From positions 336,856 to 400,855 of the forward strand of contig CM041198.1 in assembly GCA_023078555.1 (NCBI GenBank): a DNA stretch of 64,000 nucleotides, read 5' to 3'. Of the stretch, positions 35,726-46,139 are shown piece after piece; within the stretch, counting starts at the first letter, position 1; each line of letters opens with the position of its first letter. This DNA is from Ulva prolifera (taxonomy: Eukaryota > Chlorophyta > Ulvophyceae > Ulvales > Ulvaceae). The notes beneath the pieces are model-generated. The model made no database searches. It was not told the origin of the DNA and saw nothing but the letters and a program-made list of their open reading frames with translations. Position numbers and translations under genes: made by a program.

Positions 35726-38458
35726 TCAGGTGGCCCCAAGGCCAGCAGCCAGAGGCTTCCGAGCAATCCAGGTGCCCTCCCTCAGAGTGTTGGCAAGCAA
35801 CAGCACGAATTCGCCGTCAACCAGCCCCTCAAACGCCGGCTGCGCCCGCACCTTGGCCACACTCTCTGACCTGCACCCCACAACCTCTCAAGCGCAAGGG
35901 TCTGCACCGGCCGGCCGGCTGCCGCTGCCGCCTGATCAGGCCCCCGCTTCGGCAGAAGTCTGCAGCAACAGACCCCGCGGCATGAGCAGCATACACATTC
36001 GGTGCACTTGCTGTGGCCTCGTGCAACCAATCAGCCGCACCCTTGCAAGGCCTTGCCTCTGGGCAGCAGCTGGTGGTCATCAATGAATGCTGCCCATCCA
36101 TGCAGCAAGGCGCCGCTCTGCTGAGTCTGGGTACACAATCACAGTGCTGACAAACAGCAGGCCAGGGTGCTGATGGCCCGGCACCAAATCGCAGTACAAA
36201 GGAGCAAAGGCCTCCTGCTGAGGCCCAGCTTGCACCCACCCGGCCACACGGTGAGCAACCAAACGGCATGTGCATGCAGCAGCTGTGTTCTGCCGCGCAG
36301 GCCACACGGCCGCGCGCACAGGCGGCGCACCGCTCGCGGCCGTTCCCGGTGAACTTGCACGTCATCACGACGTGGCCGCCGGGTGCGAGCAGCGGCAGCA
36401 GCGGCGCGATGCACGGCGCGCACTCCTGCGGCAGCTGGTTCATGTCGCAGACGATGATGTCAACGCCGCGGCCGCGCAGGCCGGCGCGGATGTCGGGCAC
36501 CGCGTCGGCGCTGCGCTTGCGCACGTGCTGCACGGCGGGCAGCGCGAGCGCCTGTGCGCTGAGGTCGGCGGGGTCGACGGCAAACACCGTCTCGGCGCCG
36601 GTCGACGCGAGCAGCTCCGTCCATGCGCCCGGAGCAGCACCGAGGTCTATCGCCACCTGCACCACCCACACTGCCCGTGGAGCGGCGAGGACCTTTCACG
36701 TAGCGGTGGCTGTGTGCTTGTGGCATGTGGCCGGCATGTTGCCGTCGTGGGTCAAGACTAACATTACGTCGCAGGAGGCCTCACAACGGGGTGCAGCTGT
36801 TGTCAGGTTGTGATACGCAGCGGTGCGAAGGTGATGAGCTACGGACGTTCCGCCGCAGCAGGAGGTGCCGGCACCAGGCAGCGGCGTGGAGCCGGCCCGC
36901 ACCCAGCAGTGGTGTTTGCACGCTGCACATCCTGTGCGTTGCCGCCCACCCCATCCAGCACGCCCCCCTTGATACACGTCAAGCACGGCAACCTGACGAG
37001 CAGAGGCATGCATTCCTGGCCGCCCACGGCGCATGAGCTGCCGCCGAGCGCGGCCGACGCACACACCGTGTCAGATGGGCGGCACAGGAATGCCCAGATG
37101 CATGCATGCATCACCGCAGTGCCTCTGCTGCTGCTGCTGCTGCTCGAGACCTCGCTGCTCAGCCACGGAGTCGCAGCTCAGCGGCACAGAGGCACGGCAG
37201 GCCGGAGCTGTCAGGCACGGCAGGCCGGAGCTGCTCAGGCACGGCCGTGGGTGTCATACCTTGAAGCCTGTGCGGTCGAGACCCAGCAGCTGCAGCGCCT
37301 CAGCGAGCTTGTTCCGGGCGGAGCTGCTGGCGCCCCCGTGGAACTGCTCCTGCGTGTCAGAGAGGCGCCAGTACGTCGCTGCTGACGAGAACGCATACCT
37401 CCACTGCGTCTCGAGCTTCACGCAGGACAGCACCGCCTGGAAGGCCCGCGGGTCGAACTTGAAGCCGTGGCGGTCGAGGTCGTACTGCACAAGCTCGCTG
37501 CCGGGGGGTGAGTGCAGGGCACCCCGTGTGCGGCCGCGTGCGTGGGGCTGCACTGGCGGGGAGGGGCAGCTGCGAATCGTGCTGACCGTGCATGTGCAAA
37601 CATGCATTCCTTGCTGTCCAGAGGGCATGGCTGATCAACTGCCGGTGAGTCAGGTGAGGCCATCGTTGCGCCCTGCGATCTACCCGTTCGAACAACAATC
37701 ACTGTGTTGCTTCTGCGTCAAAGCTGTGACATGCGGTGACAGCGGCACCTCGATCACGGATCTCTGCTGCAAATATGGCTGACATCGCAGCTGTTGAGTG
37801 CATGAATGGAGGGCCGTGTGGAGAGTGCCTCGGGGTGAAGCATGTGCGGATTAGATGTGTCTGATGTGACAGCCGTGATGAGCGTGCAAACGTCAGCCTT
37901 GCCCGTGGCACACACAAGGAGGGCGCACAATCACAGGCATCTCGTTGGTACGCGGCGAACACTGCAGCCGCAGCACTTGGGCTCGCTGCCGAGGCTCGGT
38001 GGCATCCACCACTCTCGAGAGCAGGGCCTGTAGAGTGGGTGCGCAGTGGCAGGGCTGCTCCGGGGGAAACAGATACACCCTCGTCACGGACCTCCGCAGC
38101 CATTCTGCTGAATTGAACCAGTCCACGAAGGCGACGGCTGTGGATGGGATGCCCTTGAGCAGGAGCAAGCAGGGCCCCTCCTTTCCCTTCACAGGCCCGA
38201 CTTCTGATGCCTGCAGGAGCAGCTCGTTCCTGGGTCCCAGGCAGCCAGCATCACAAGCGTGGGTGGCTGACCTGACAGAGAGATGCACACCTGCTCTGGG
38301 AGCATAGCCTCGGGAAGGAGGCCGGATGGCTCTCGCATGAGTAGCATGGCTCTGTAGACGCGATGCTGTGTGCTGAACTGCAGAACCACATCGATGGAAG
38401 TACAGGACGACACGTTGTCAGGGATCCGGACTTCTGTATCTGTCACTTCAGGATCCAT
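35726..38458 (-). CDS. FtsJ/RrmJ-like SAM-dependent RNA methyltransferase with extra N-terminal domain
   Basis: Five exons (38458-38291, 38210 to about 37963, 37497-37260, 36656-36331, 35870-35726) give about 375 residues. The C-terminal half is an FtsJ-type Rossmann methyltransferase with the SAM loop AIDLGAAPGAWTELL. The catalytic tetrad K-D-K-E is plausible: K in ARNKLAEAL, D in IIVCDMNQLP, K in VVMTCKFTG, and E in ANTLREGTW. The family methylates ribose 2'-OH of rRNA, tRNA or cap structures. The N-terminal half (MDPEVTDTEVRIPDN to LLSRVV) and the segment ELVQYDLDRHGFKFDPRAFQ are not familiar; a RlmM-like layout (N-terminal RNA-binding part, then FtsJ domain) is possible. The end of exon 2 is the one uncertain junction. 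Intron 3 carries a 23-24-bp tandem repeat. Confidence 0.7.
37190..37245. repeat. 23/24-bp tandem repeat in methyltransferase intron
   Basis: Two near-identical units (AGGCACGGCAGGCCGGAGCT plus 3-4 nt) and a third partial copy lie just inside the 5' end of the minus-strand intron. Confidence 0.85.
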
Positions 38459-38964
38459 TATTGCTGCGTTGCACTCATGCGATCGTTTCCGACGCTGGTT
38501 TGGACGAGGAGCCTGCAGTCGCTGGCCGTGCCGTGTCAACGGGCTACCTGACGCGCTACGTGAGCCGAGCCTACAGTGACTGTGCATGGATAGTTGCGCG
38601 TCCCATATGCAATCAGGACCGTGGCATGCTCACGGTCACGAATGCCTACACGTACGTTTGTCTTTTCAAATTGGCAACTGCTGCTGCGCACGACAATGCT
38701 GTCTCTCTTTCGCAAATCAATACCTAGGATGACTGTGGTTTGCTACGCCCGCTTCTCAAATGCTCCGGTGGCATTGCAGATCATAGAAGTGACGGGCTGG
38801 GACAATTCAGGTGCCGCCAAGCTAGGTTGCTACACAGCTGTCCTCTGCCGACGCGATAGGGCAGCGCTTTTAAGGGACAGCGCTTCGGTACATATGTAAC
38901 GCTGGAGAGATTTTGAAAGTGCGTTCGTTGCAGAGGCAAAACTGGCGCACGAAATGCACGTGCG

Positions 38965-39020
38965 CACAGTTCATATAACACGGCATGCTGAAATCACAGT
39001 TCATATAACACGGCATGCTG
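38965..39020. repeat. 30-bp direct tandem repeat, 1.9 copies
   Basis: The unit begins CACAGTTCATATAACACGGC and is repeated exactly from 38995. Confidence 0.9.
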
Positions 39021-39911
39021 CCTCCCTTAGATAGAAATTCAGCGGAGCTGACGGTTACCCCTCGAGGGTCCGTTTTAAACCTCGTAATTCAAATATCAGG
39101 TGCAGCCCCATGATCGCCAATCCTGCGCGCGTATACACGCACAAGCATACTCACGCAGAGGCACGGCGGCCTGCAGCACGAACTTGTTCCCCGCAATGTG
39201 CCCCAATGATTCTATTTCTTGACTCTGAAGCAAATATGACCCGCTATGCTACATCCTTGCGTCACTCATGCTCTAGCGCCGATGCCTCAACTCCTAGCGG
39301 TACACGAAGGTAGATCGCTGGCAAAACATGTTGGCAGCAATGACAATTGCTTCATTCATCGCCTGTGTGCGTTTCTTTGAACCTGGGTAGGCTGTTGGGC
39401 TGCGATCTGTTCCACCAGGAAAGGTAACGGACAGTAGAGCCCCGGGCTCTGCTGATGTGCTGCGGGCAAGCTCAGCCCCAGATCCGGACGATGCTGGTCA
39501 TGGAATACTCTGCCAACTCAGATATGAAACGGTGCTGGCGATGGAGTACCCTGCCGAGCCCGGGGCTGCCGCTAAGCGGCAGATACCCAGGAGCGCAGCT
39601 TGAAAGGAACCTCTGGCCGACCATGCAGGCGCCATGCCGCTGCTGATCTCGATCAAAGCCTTTCGATCATCAGGCCCATAGACTTGTGCAGTCGGACGTC
39701 CTGCTCCACTGTTCCATGTGTGCTTCTTGCACTGCATGCACAGCATGGTCTGCAGGCACCACGAATATTGGTCTTACCTTGCTCCCCAATATCGCCCCTG
39801 CCACATGACATTTCTGTTTTATCATAGGCTGCCATGCGCATGTGCGCAGGTTCTAGGCGTGCATTGCAGCGTTCCCACGAAGTGAGTTTGTTGTGCGTGA
39901 TGTTGGATCGC

Positions 39912-39926
39912 GGGGGGGGGGGGGGG
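39912..39926. repeat. Poly-G homopolymer, 15 nt
   Basis: A G run on the plus strand in non-coding sequence. Confidence 0.85.
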
Positions 39927-40640
39927 CTGACCAGCTCATTGGAACCAGATGTTCTGTAGTCTATCTCGAGATATGTTGTGTGGGTGTGGCTAAGTACATC
40001 TATGTTTATTCTACTATGCTTACATGCAATGCATGACAACAGGATTCAGAGGGAAGCGGCAGGAGCCACTGGCGGATCGCCACACACATGCCACATACAT
40101 GTGCCACATGCGTGAACCACACGGAGGTCTGCTGGTCTCAGTATATGTTCAACAGCGGAGACTGCTGCAGGCAGGGGACGGAGCAGGAGGTACTTCAGTG
40201 GCATCTCCTTCACGTGGCCCGAGGGCCTCAAGGCGGGCAATCGGCCGTAGTCGGCCCAGCCCCAGGCTGCCAGCCTGACGCTGACGCCACAGCCCGCAGG
40301 CCGATCCTTTCCCGGGGTGCTGCGGTGAATGCCCTTGTGGGAAAGGCGAACACGACACTCACAAGGGTCCACGATCAGGCAGATTTGCATGTTCTTGTTG
40401 ACGGGCAGCCGTGTGAGCCATGTTAACATGCAACTCCCCGTCCTGCGTCCATCACATCCATAGTGTGGGGAGATGGGGTTCAAGCTTGCAACATCGCCTG
40501 GGGGCGGCTTGCCGCGATCGCAATACCCAAGCATCCCAACTGCACAGTAATTACTGAACTGACTAAAATGAAAAGTTTATGTGCGACACTCACTGGGCTG
40601 TGCACACCGGCCCAGGATTCTTGGAGTGCGACCTGAGCAC

Positions 40641-40643
<3 letters not shown>

Positions 40644-40671
<28 letters not shown>
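40644..40671. repeat. (AT)14 microsatellite
   Basis: A pure AT dinucleotide repeat about 200 bp upstream of tRNA-Glu. Confidence 0.95.
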
Positions 40672-40875
40672 GCTGTGGCGTCATCAGCTACTTCTTGCAC
40701 AGAGGCCAGGCATGGGGTCATCCTGAAGCCCAGATGTCGGTGTCTTCATGCAAGTAGAACGCTGTTATTCGCGATTCGCGGCAGCTTGGGAGGGCAGCCG
40801 AAGGGCACCACTTGTGTGAGCCAAGATGTTTGTTTTGCATGGACGTAGCATGCATGTGGCCCGGACAACGGTGCG

Positions 40876-40948
40876 TCCCTCATAGTCTAGTTGGTTAGGA
40901 TCTCGGTTTCTCACACCGAAGGCCCGGGTTCGAATCCCGGTGAGGGAA
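40876..40948 (+). tRNA. trnE-CUC: tRNA-Glu(CTC)
   Basis: The cloverleaf is complete. The 7-bp acceptor stem TCCCTCA/TGAGGGA is perfect, with A as discriminator. The D-arm reads GTCTAGTTGGTTAGGAT. The anticodon stem TCGGT/ACCGA holds loop TTCTCAC, giving anticodon CTC. The T-arm CCCGG GTTCGAAT CCCGG is canonical. No intron and no encoded CCA are present. T5 at 40963-40967 is a pol III terminator. Confidence 0.97.
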
Positions 40949-40962
40949 GTGTGAATATATAC

Positions 40963-40967
40963 TTTTT
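40963..40967 (+). terminator. Pol III T-run terminator of tRNA-Glu
   Basis: Five T residues 15 nt past the tRNA 3' end. Confidence 0.7.
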
Positions 40968-41204
40968 GCGTTGCCCGCAGCTGAATGAGTGGTTCCCTGC
41001 CTGTTGCGCCATGGCCCTGATGTACAATTCCGCGGACACCATGCCACAGGTGCCCCACACCGCCTGCTCCTAGGCTTGGGCTGCCGTTGTGCATGTGGCT
41101 TGCCATTAGACACCCAGATGGCCAGCCAAATTAGCTAGGGTGCTACGGAAGATGCATAGCACAGCTCCCATGGTGTAGCCTTTTGGAATGTTTGATGCAG
41201 CCGC

Positions 41205-41815
41205 ACAGGCGATACCGATACCCAGTGCTGTGGCTCGGGGGGTGGGGTGGGGTTTGGGTCTGGGGCGGTCCCCAGCCATCGGGCGGCCAGGATGGGCGGC
41301 CTCGGGCAGCTGTGTGTTGGGCGCGGCCCTGTCGTACGGCGGCGGGCGTTGCGGTGTTGGCGGTTGTGTTGTTGTGTGTGGGCCGTGGGGTCTGTGCGTG
41401 CGTGTGTGGATGTGTGGGTGTGTGCTTGGCGGTCTGCGGGTCTGCGTCGTTTGCTGCGCGCGTGATGGGTTTTCTGGGCGTGGTGGGTGTTGCGTGCGTG
41501 GGTGTCTGGTTGTTTGCTTCGTCTGCTTGCTTCTTTCGCGGTGCTGCCCGCCTTGCTGCCTTTGTCCTTGTAACACAGGCGATACCGATGCCGCCAGCAA
41601 CGTGTGTGTGTATGGCTGCGGCCAGCACGGGTGCTGCCATGTGCGGTTGCACGGGTGTCTTGGTGTGTCCTGCGTGTTGCTGGTTGCGTGGGTGTGCGGT
41701 TCCCCTGGTTGCTGCCCGCGGTGCTACCTGCGTTGCTCGCTTCGTTGTGGTAACACGTATGGGCAGATGTGCATGTGTTACAAGGACAAAGCAAGCGAGG
41801 CAGATGTGCATGTGC
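41205..41815. repeat. Cluster of short direct and inverted repeats
   Basis: CAGGCGATACCGAT occurs near 41205 and again at 41577. The segment 41551-41576 (ends TTTGTCCTTGTAACAC) is inverted at 41775-41800 (starts GTGTTACAAGGACAAAG). GGCAGATGTGCATGTG occurs at about 41762 and 41800. The block is strongly G/T-biased on the plus strand. It may be a decayed mobile-element relic, but no element family is identifiable. Confidence 0.55.
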
Positions 41816-42375
41816 AACTAGAGCTGTGCGTGCACCAACGCCTGGGCCGACATTGGTGTGTTGGAACCAAGCAGGCTGACAGAAGGAATGGCAGCTGCGT
41901 TGACCACCAGGGCCATTGTGACCTATGCTCCAGCGCACAACTTCCTGCTGCCAACTTGCGGATGTTGAGGTTTCTGGAGCAATGAGCAATCGCGGGCTCT
42001 ACAGTGCCTCCATCGAGGTTTGATCCATCTCATCCTTTGATACAGAGGCCGCTTTAAGTTTACTAAGCGGTGCACTGCCCATTGGTGGTGAAATCAAGCT
42101 GCACCTGGACAACAGAAACCCCACTGCAAGTCGACATCCCGGATGCACCCTGGGAATTCTCGAGTTGTGATCAGTCAACTCGGGTGCAGCATGCCTTTGC
42201 CCTGTGACAAGTGGGTGCGGTGGTGTCGCAGCCCCGCAGCGCCGCGTCTTGCACAATGACTGCCTTGAAGATGACTGCCCTGCAACAGAAGTTCAGATTC
42301 CGCCAGAGCGTAGCCATTGCCGCGGACTTGATGTCGATGTGTTCACATGAGTCCATGTGTTCGATGACAGCTTTG

Positions 42376-42419
42376 GCGTGCCGTTTGTTGGGCGCCATGG
42401 CGCCCAACAAACGGCACGC
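42376..42419. repeat. 44-bp perfect palindrome
   Basis: The left half GCGTGCCGTTTGTTGGGCGC plus CA is followed directly by its exact reverse complement, centred on CCATGG. There is no spacer. It lies 381 bp upstream of the OR start codon. It could extrude as a cruciform. Confidence 0.97.
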
Positions 42420-42711
42420 AATTCACCACCTCGTACAACCCATGAGTCCTGGCTCAGGTGAAAGCCGAACACGAAGCTCACTAACCACAAGAAGTTCGCC
42501 TCAACGATGTAAGGACGCTGCCGCGCGCTCCACATACGCTGGCTGCCTCGATTCCGAATCATGGGCGTGCTTTCGAATCATGGGCTAATCGCCACATCAG
42601 CATCACCCGCGCTGGCGTTCACTTTGGTCGGCATGCCGCAATCGATCCCGCGACTTGGCACACAGACACAGCCATTATTGCGTTGCATCCTTATGCATTT
42701 ATTGTGTGGGC

Positions 42712-42763
42712 CCCGAATAACACTGGTGCGATCGGCGCAGTGCAACGCGAGGCTTTATTCGGG
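42712..42763. promoter_or_regulatory. Hairpin just upstream of OR
   Basis: CCCGAATAA at 42712-42720 pairs with TTATTCGGG at 42755-42763. Inside it CACTG (42721-42725) can also pair with CAGTG (42738-42742). It ends 37 nt before the OR ATG, so it is likely in the 5' UTR. Confidence 0.5.
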
Positions 42764-42799
42764 ACAAACGTGATTCGAACGCGACCTACCACATTCACG

Positions 42800-43938
42800 A
42801 TGCTATCTCGGCAATACCTTTCTCGTGGGGCTGTGCAATCACATGCGGCCTTGCGACCGCTCCGGTCTAGACGGCGCAGCTCAACGTTGGCGGGAGCTGG
42901 CACAGGTGATGGTTCATCTACCAATTCAGAGTCGGCTTTGCCAGAGAACTTTTGTATCATTGAAGATAAAGCGACAGTCCGGAACTTTGCAAATCTGCAG
43001 CTTGAGGAGATCAACAGTGCTATTGAGGCGCGTTCCCGACTGCGAGGCACATACCTCCCGTATGCGGCGCACGCGAACGGCCCAGTGCATACCTTGTCAG
43101 CAGAGGAAGGGCAGCTTCGTCATATACGGGGCTTTCTACGGCCACGACTGCACGGCTGCAGTGTTGAACCAACCTGGTGGTTTGAACAAGAGTGCCAGGG
43201 CCCCGACGAAATCCGCCCGCAACTCGACGACATCATATGCTAGATTACATTCGGATGCTGTCGTGTTTTAGCTGCTGTACACATGAAGCATGCACTCTTC
43301 CTGCTGTTGGTTTATGCGGCATTGCTTGCCACCGCCGGGCGCGTGCAACCTATCCAAAGGTGCAGGGGCGGAGAAATAGAATATTTTTGCTGATGGAGGA
43401 GGTTCGCCGGCTGCGCATCCAGCAGCGACTCAAAGGCGGTGATCAATCTGTGGAGCCTCCTCGGAACGATCGATTCAATTCAGCCCTTCCGTTGTTGCCC
43501 CAACTGACGGAGGAGAACCTCCAGCGTTACTACACCGCTTACATAAGCATTGTCGCTCTCATCATTCTGTTTGGAGGGTTGATTGCTCCGATTCTCGAGG
43601 TTCGCCTGGGATTGGGGGGGACGAGCTACATGCAGTTCATCCAGTCCATCCGCCTGCCCTCACAGCTGGCCCAGGTCGATCCAATTGTCGCTTCATTCTG
43701 TGGTGGAGCAGTGGGTGTGTTGTCAGCATTTCTGTTGGTTGAGGTGAAGAATGTGAAGGCCCAGCAAGACACACGCTGCTTGTACTGTGGCGGGACGGGC
43801 TACTTAGAGTGCGGCAACTGCCATGGCAGCGGTTGCAGCGAGTGCAGCCTGACAGGAAAGGTGATGTGCATCTCCTGCTTCTGCACTGGCAAGGCCATGG
43901 TAACAGAGTATGACCCCCGTGCAGACCCCTTCACATGA
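42800..43938 (+). CDS. OR: ORANGE (OR) plastid DnaJ-like zinc-finger chaperone
   Basis: Two exons (42800-43027, 43366-43938) give 266 residues. OR stabilises phytoene synthase and promotes carotenoid build-up and chromoplast formation in plants; it sits in plastid membranes. The N-terminus is basic and Ser/Arg-rich (transit peptide), followed by the conserved FCIIEDKATVRNF. Exon 2 starts in the hallmark RRNRIFLLMEEVRRLRIQQR. Two membrane segments follow (about residues 133-153, ISIVALIILFGGLIAPILEV, and 182-203, PIVASFCGGAVGVLSAFLLV). The C-terminal DnaJ-type cysteine domain keeps CLYCGGTG, CGNCHGSG, CSECSLTG and CISCFCTG. It ends YDPRADPF, as in plant OR. The only frame-compatible junction uses a GC donor (GAG|GCGCGT). 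The gene has a 44-bp palindrome upstream. Confidence 0.95.
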
Positions 43939-45563
43939 CAGTTTCAGTCAGTGGTGGGGAACCTGCGATATTGTAGCACACAAGATCAGCATCTAGCCAG
44001 ACAGGTCGTCAGAGCCCTCTGTTGCCTGAAATCGACAGCCAGTGTGCATCGCGGCATTTGATGATCTGCAGGTTTGTGATGTGTATATAGGATGTGCCAA
44101 AGTAGTGTGAACACGGCGCCGTGTCTGCCAGCGAGGCTGTGAGCCAGCCAGGTAGACAGTGAGAGCGCACAGAAGATGCGTTTCCCTGGGCAGGGAATGT
44201 TGCCGTACCGCAGGTACAGAGCGCGCAATGATGACAAGTCACCAGCCAGGCAAGGCGCATGTGCCGCTGTGCATGCTATGCTAGCCCACTTCAATGTAAT
44301 GCCTGGTTCTTTGAGACGCCTGGGCCGTGGTGAATCGTTATGCATGAGACCTGCGGTTACGCGAACTGCGATTGCGGCTGTGTGCACCGGTCAGGAATCG
44401 CGGTGAACACAGCCATAGCAGCAACTCTTCCACGCGCTATGCACACACCCTACGTGAAGCCTGGCACGGAGCCTGGCCATCCACAGTAGATGATGCACAA
44501 TGCGGGCATGTGTTTGCATTGGGCGGCAGCCCAGCGTTTGCCTGAGGCTGCGCTTGCTGAGCCGCTGTACTCGTGACCAGGCATCCAGGTGGCCGAGCCG
44601 TCTGACATGAGAAGCTCTCATCGGGCCGCAGGGTGTTGATGGCACAGACCAGCGCCCTTTCGGGTGTGGAGCTATACGCGCTCGGGCCCTCCTGAGCCCC
44701 CTGTGCATACCTGTTGGTTCACCGAGTGCAACCTCCGCCGGTCACTCTCAGTCGGTTCTGTCGCAAAGCAGGTGGGGCCCGCGGGCCACTGCTGTTTGCG
44801 TGCGTGGGGCTTCCGCATCGGGGTGATGCACGTTGCCGAGGCGGAGCACGTTGCCGAGGCGCGTCCGGAGGCCCCCAGCATGCGATACTCGGTGACGTTG
44901 CCGTCGTGGGATGGGCGCCGGCGCTGTGCATGGGTCTGGGCCGCCTTCGCGGGTGTGGCCCAGGCGGCATGCGCTCGATGGGTCTGGCCCGCCGTGCCAG
45001 GCAGACGTGTGGCGTGTACGGGCCCAGCGCTGCTGCGCAAAAAGAGTGCCGCCTCACCCAGCAGGCCACCGGTGTGCCCCACCGCAAGGACGGCATCACT
45101 GTGGGGCTGGCGACTTCATCCGCGCGAGGCTGCCGGAAGCTGCCGCGCAAGTGGTACCCCTGTCGTGGTTCCACCGTCGACATCATGCAAATCGGTCTGC
45201 TCATGAACTCGCTGGCGTCCAAGCTGATATAGCTGTTGATGCTGCGGCAGTCGTCAGGTGTTTGCTTGATGCAGCACAACCACATGACGCAATGGGGGGT
45301 GCGGGCCCTGGCCGGGTGGTGGAGGCCGCCGCTGCCCATCATGCTCCTGCCGCTCGGCGAGGGGGTCACCGGCGCGCACTTGCGGCCAAGCGCCGCACTC
45401 CGCCAGCTGCTGCCGTCACTCCGCCACGCGCGCCTCGGAGGGGACCGGCGTGGCTTCACCGCGGCTGCCTCGGCGACGGCCTTCTCGCTACTTGTGGCCG
45501 TGGGTGAGGCCCATAAACGTCGCCGCCGACGGCCCTGCAGCCTTTCCGCGGCGCGCCTCTTCC
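43939..45563. other. Intergenic region or unresolved 5' exons
   Basis: Overlapping GC-rich ORFs on both strands (44.7-45.6 kb) cannot be ranked by eye. Some plus-strand sequence here may be 5' exons of the Cys-rich protein whose 3' exons start at 45564, for example the stretch around 45006-45231. No family is recognised. Confidence 0.3.
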
Positions 45564-45979
45564 ATGCGGCTGAAGCTGCAGGACTACTGGGGCTGCGTGT
45601 GCGCAGAGTGGGAACTCGTCGCGGGCGGCCAAGGTCTCTGCAAGATCGAAAATAGACCACAGGAGATTGGGGTGGCGTGTCATGGGACCTCGGCAGCAAA
45701 TGTGCATGCTATGTGCTCTTAACTCTGTAGCAGGCGTGGCAGTCATGCTTCAAGCTGTGATGCGGGGGTGACCGTGAGACATGCATGCGCTCCATGAGCC
45801 GCAGAGGCGCTTCCCCCTTCACGCATGCATGGCTAAGGCAATGCGCCCACCCTAGCCTCCGCCTGCATACTTCGTCATGTATATCTGGCTTCCAGGTTCG
45901 AGAGAAACACGAACGGCAAGGCGTTCCTCAACGGGCTGAACCCGCACGCGGAGTGCGGCAGGTGCTCGTGTCCCGTACG

Positions 45980-46018
<39 letters not shown>

Positions 46019-46139
46019 GCAGCAAGTCACCAACATCACCAACCACGGCCTTGCCTCTGCCCTCCAGCACCGCTTTGAGTTGCGGGTGATCGGGCCTGTC
46101 AAAATGCCGCCCTGTTGTGATACCATCATGCAACTGTAA
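45564..46139 (+). CDS. Unrecognised Cys-rich protein, 3' exons
   Basis: Three pieces join in phase: up to 45598 (ending LQDYWGCV), 45896-45974 (FERNTNGKAFLNGLNPHAEC then GRCSCP) and 46023-46139 (QVTNITNHGLASALQHRFEL to CCDTIMQL, stop). The donors are GTGCGC and GTACGC, the favoured forms here. If the ATG at 45564 is the start, this is a 76-residue protein; more likely it is the end of a larger one whose upstream exons I could not settle. Six cysteines (WGC, AEC, GRCSC, PPCC) suggest metal binding or disulphides. The last intron is only 48 nt, and 35 of those are one uninterrupted C tract starting right after the donor. Function unknown. Confidence 0.4.
45980..46014. repeat. Poly-C homopolymer, 35 nt, inside a 48-nt intron
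   Basis: The longest single-base run in the window, starting six bases into the inferred intron. Confidence 0.95.

Larger units (their letters stand above)
38459..42799. other. 4.3-kb gene-poor region with tRNA-Glu, repeats and a palindrome
   Basis: This contains the methyltransferase promoter at the left and the OR promoter at the right. In between lie a 30-bp tandem repeat, a 15-nt G tract at 39912-39926, a TA microsatellite, tRNA-Glu, a shuffled repeat cluster at 41.2-41.85 kb and the 44-bp palindrome. Long Cys-rich and Thr/Arg-rich ORFs at 41.1-42.0 kb occur on both strands over the same bases and are compositional artefacts. Confidence 0.4.

Noticed and set aside
41135-41989. Cys-rich plus ORF and Thr/Arg-rich minus ORFs
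   Set aside because: Both strands are open over the same GT-biased repeat block; composition explains them.
44719-45699. 326-codon minus ORF
   Set aside because: It is Arg/Pro/Ser-rich, without motif, and opposite plus-strand sequence that splices into a Cys-rich protein.
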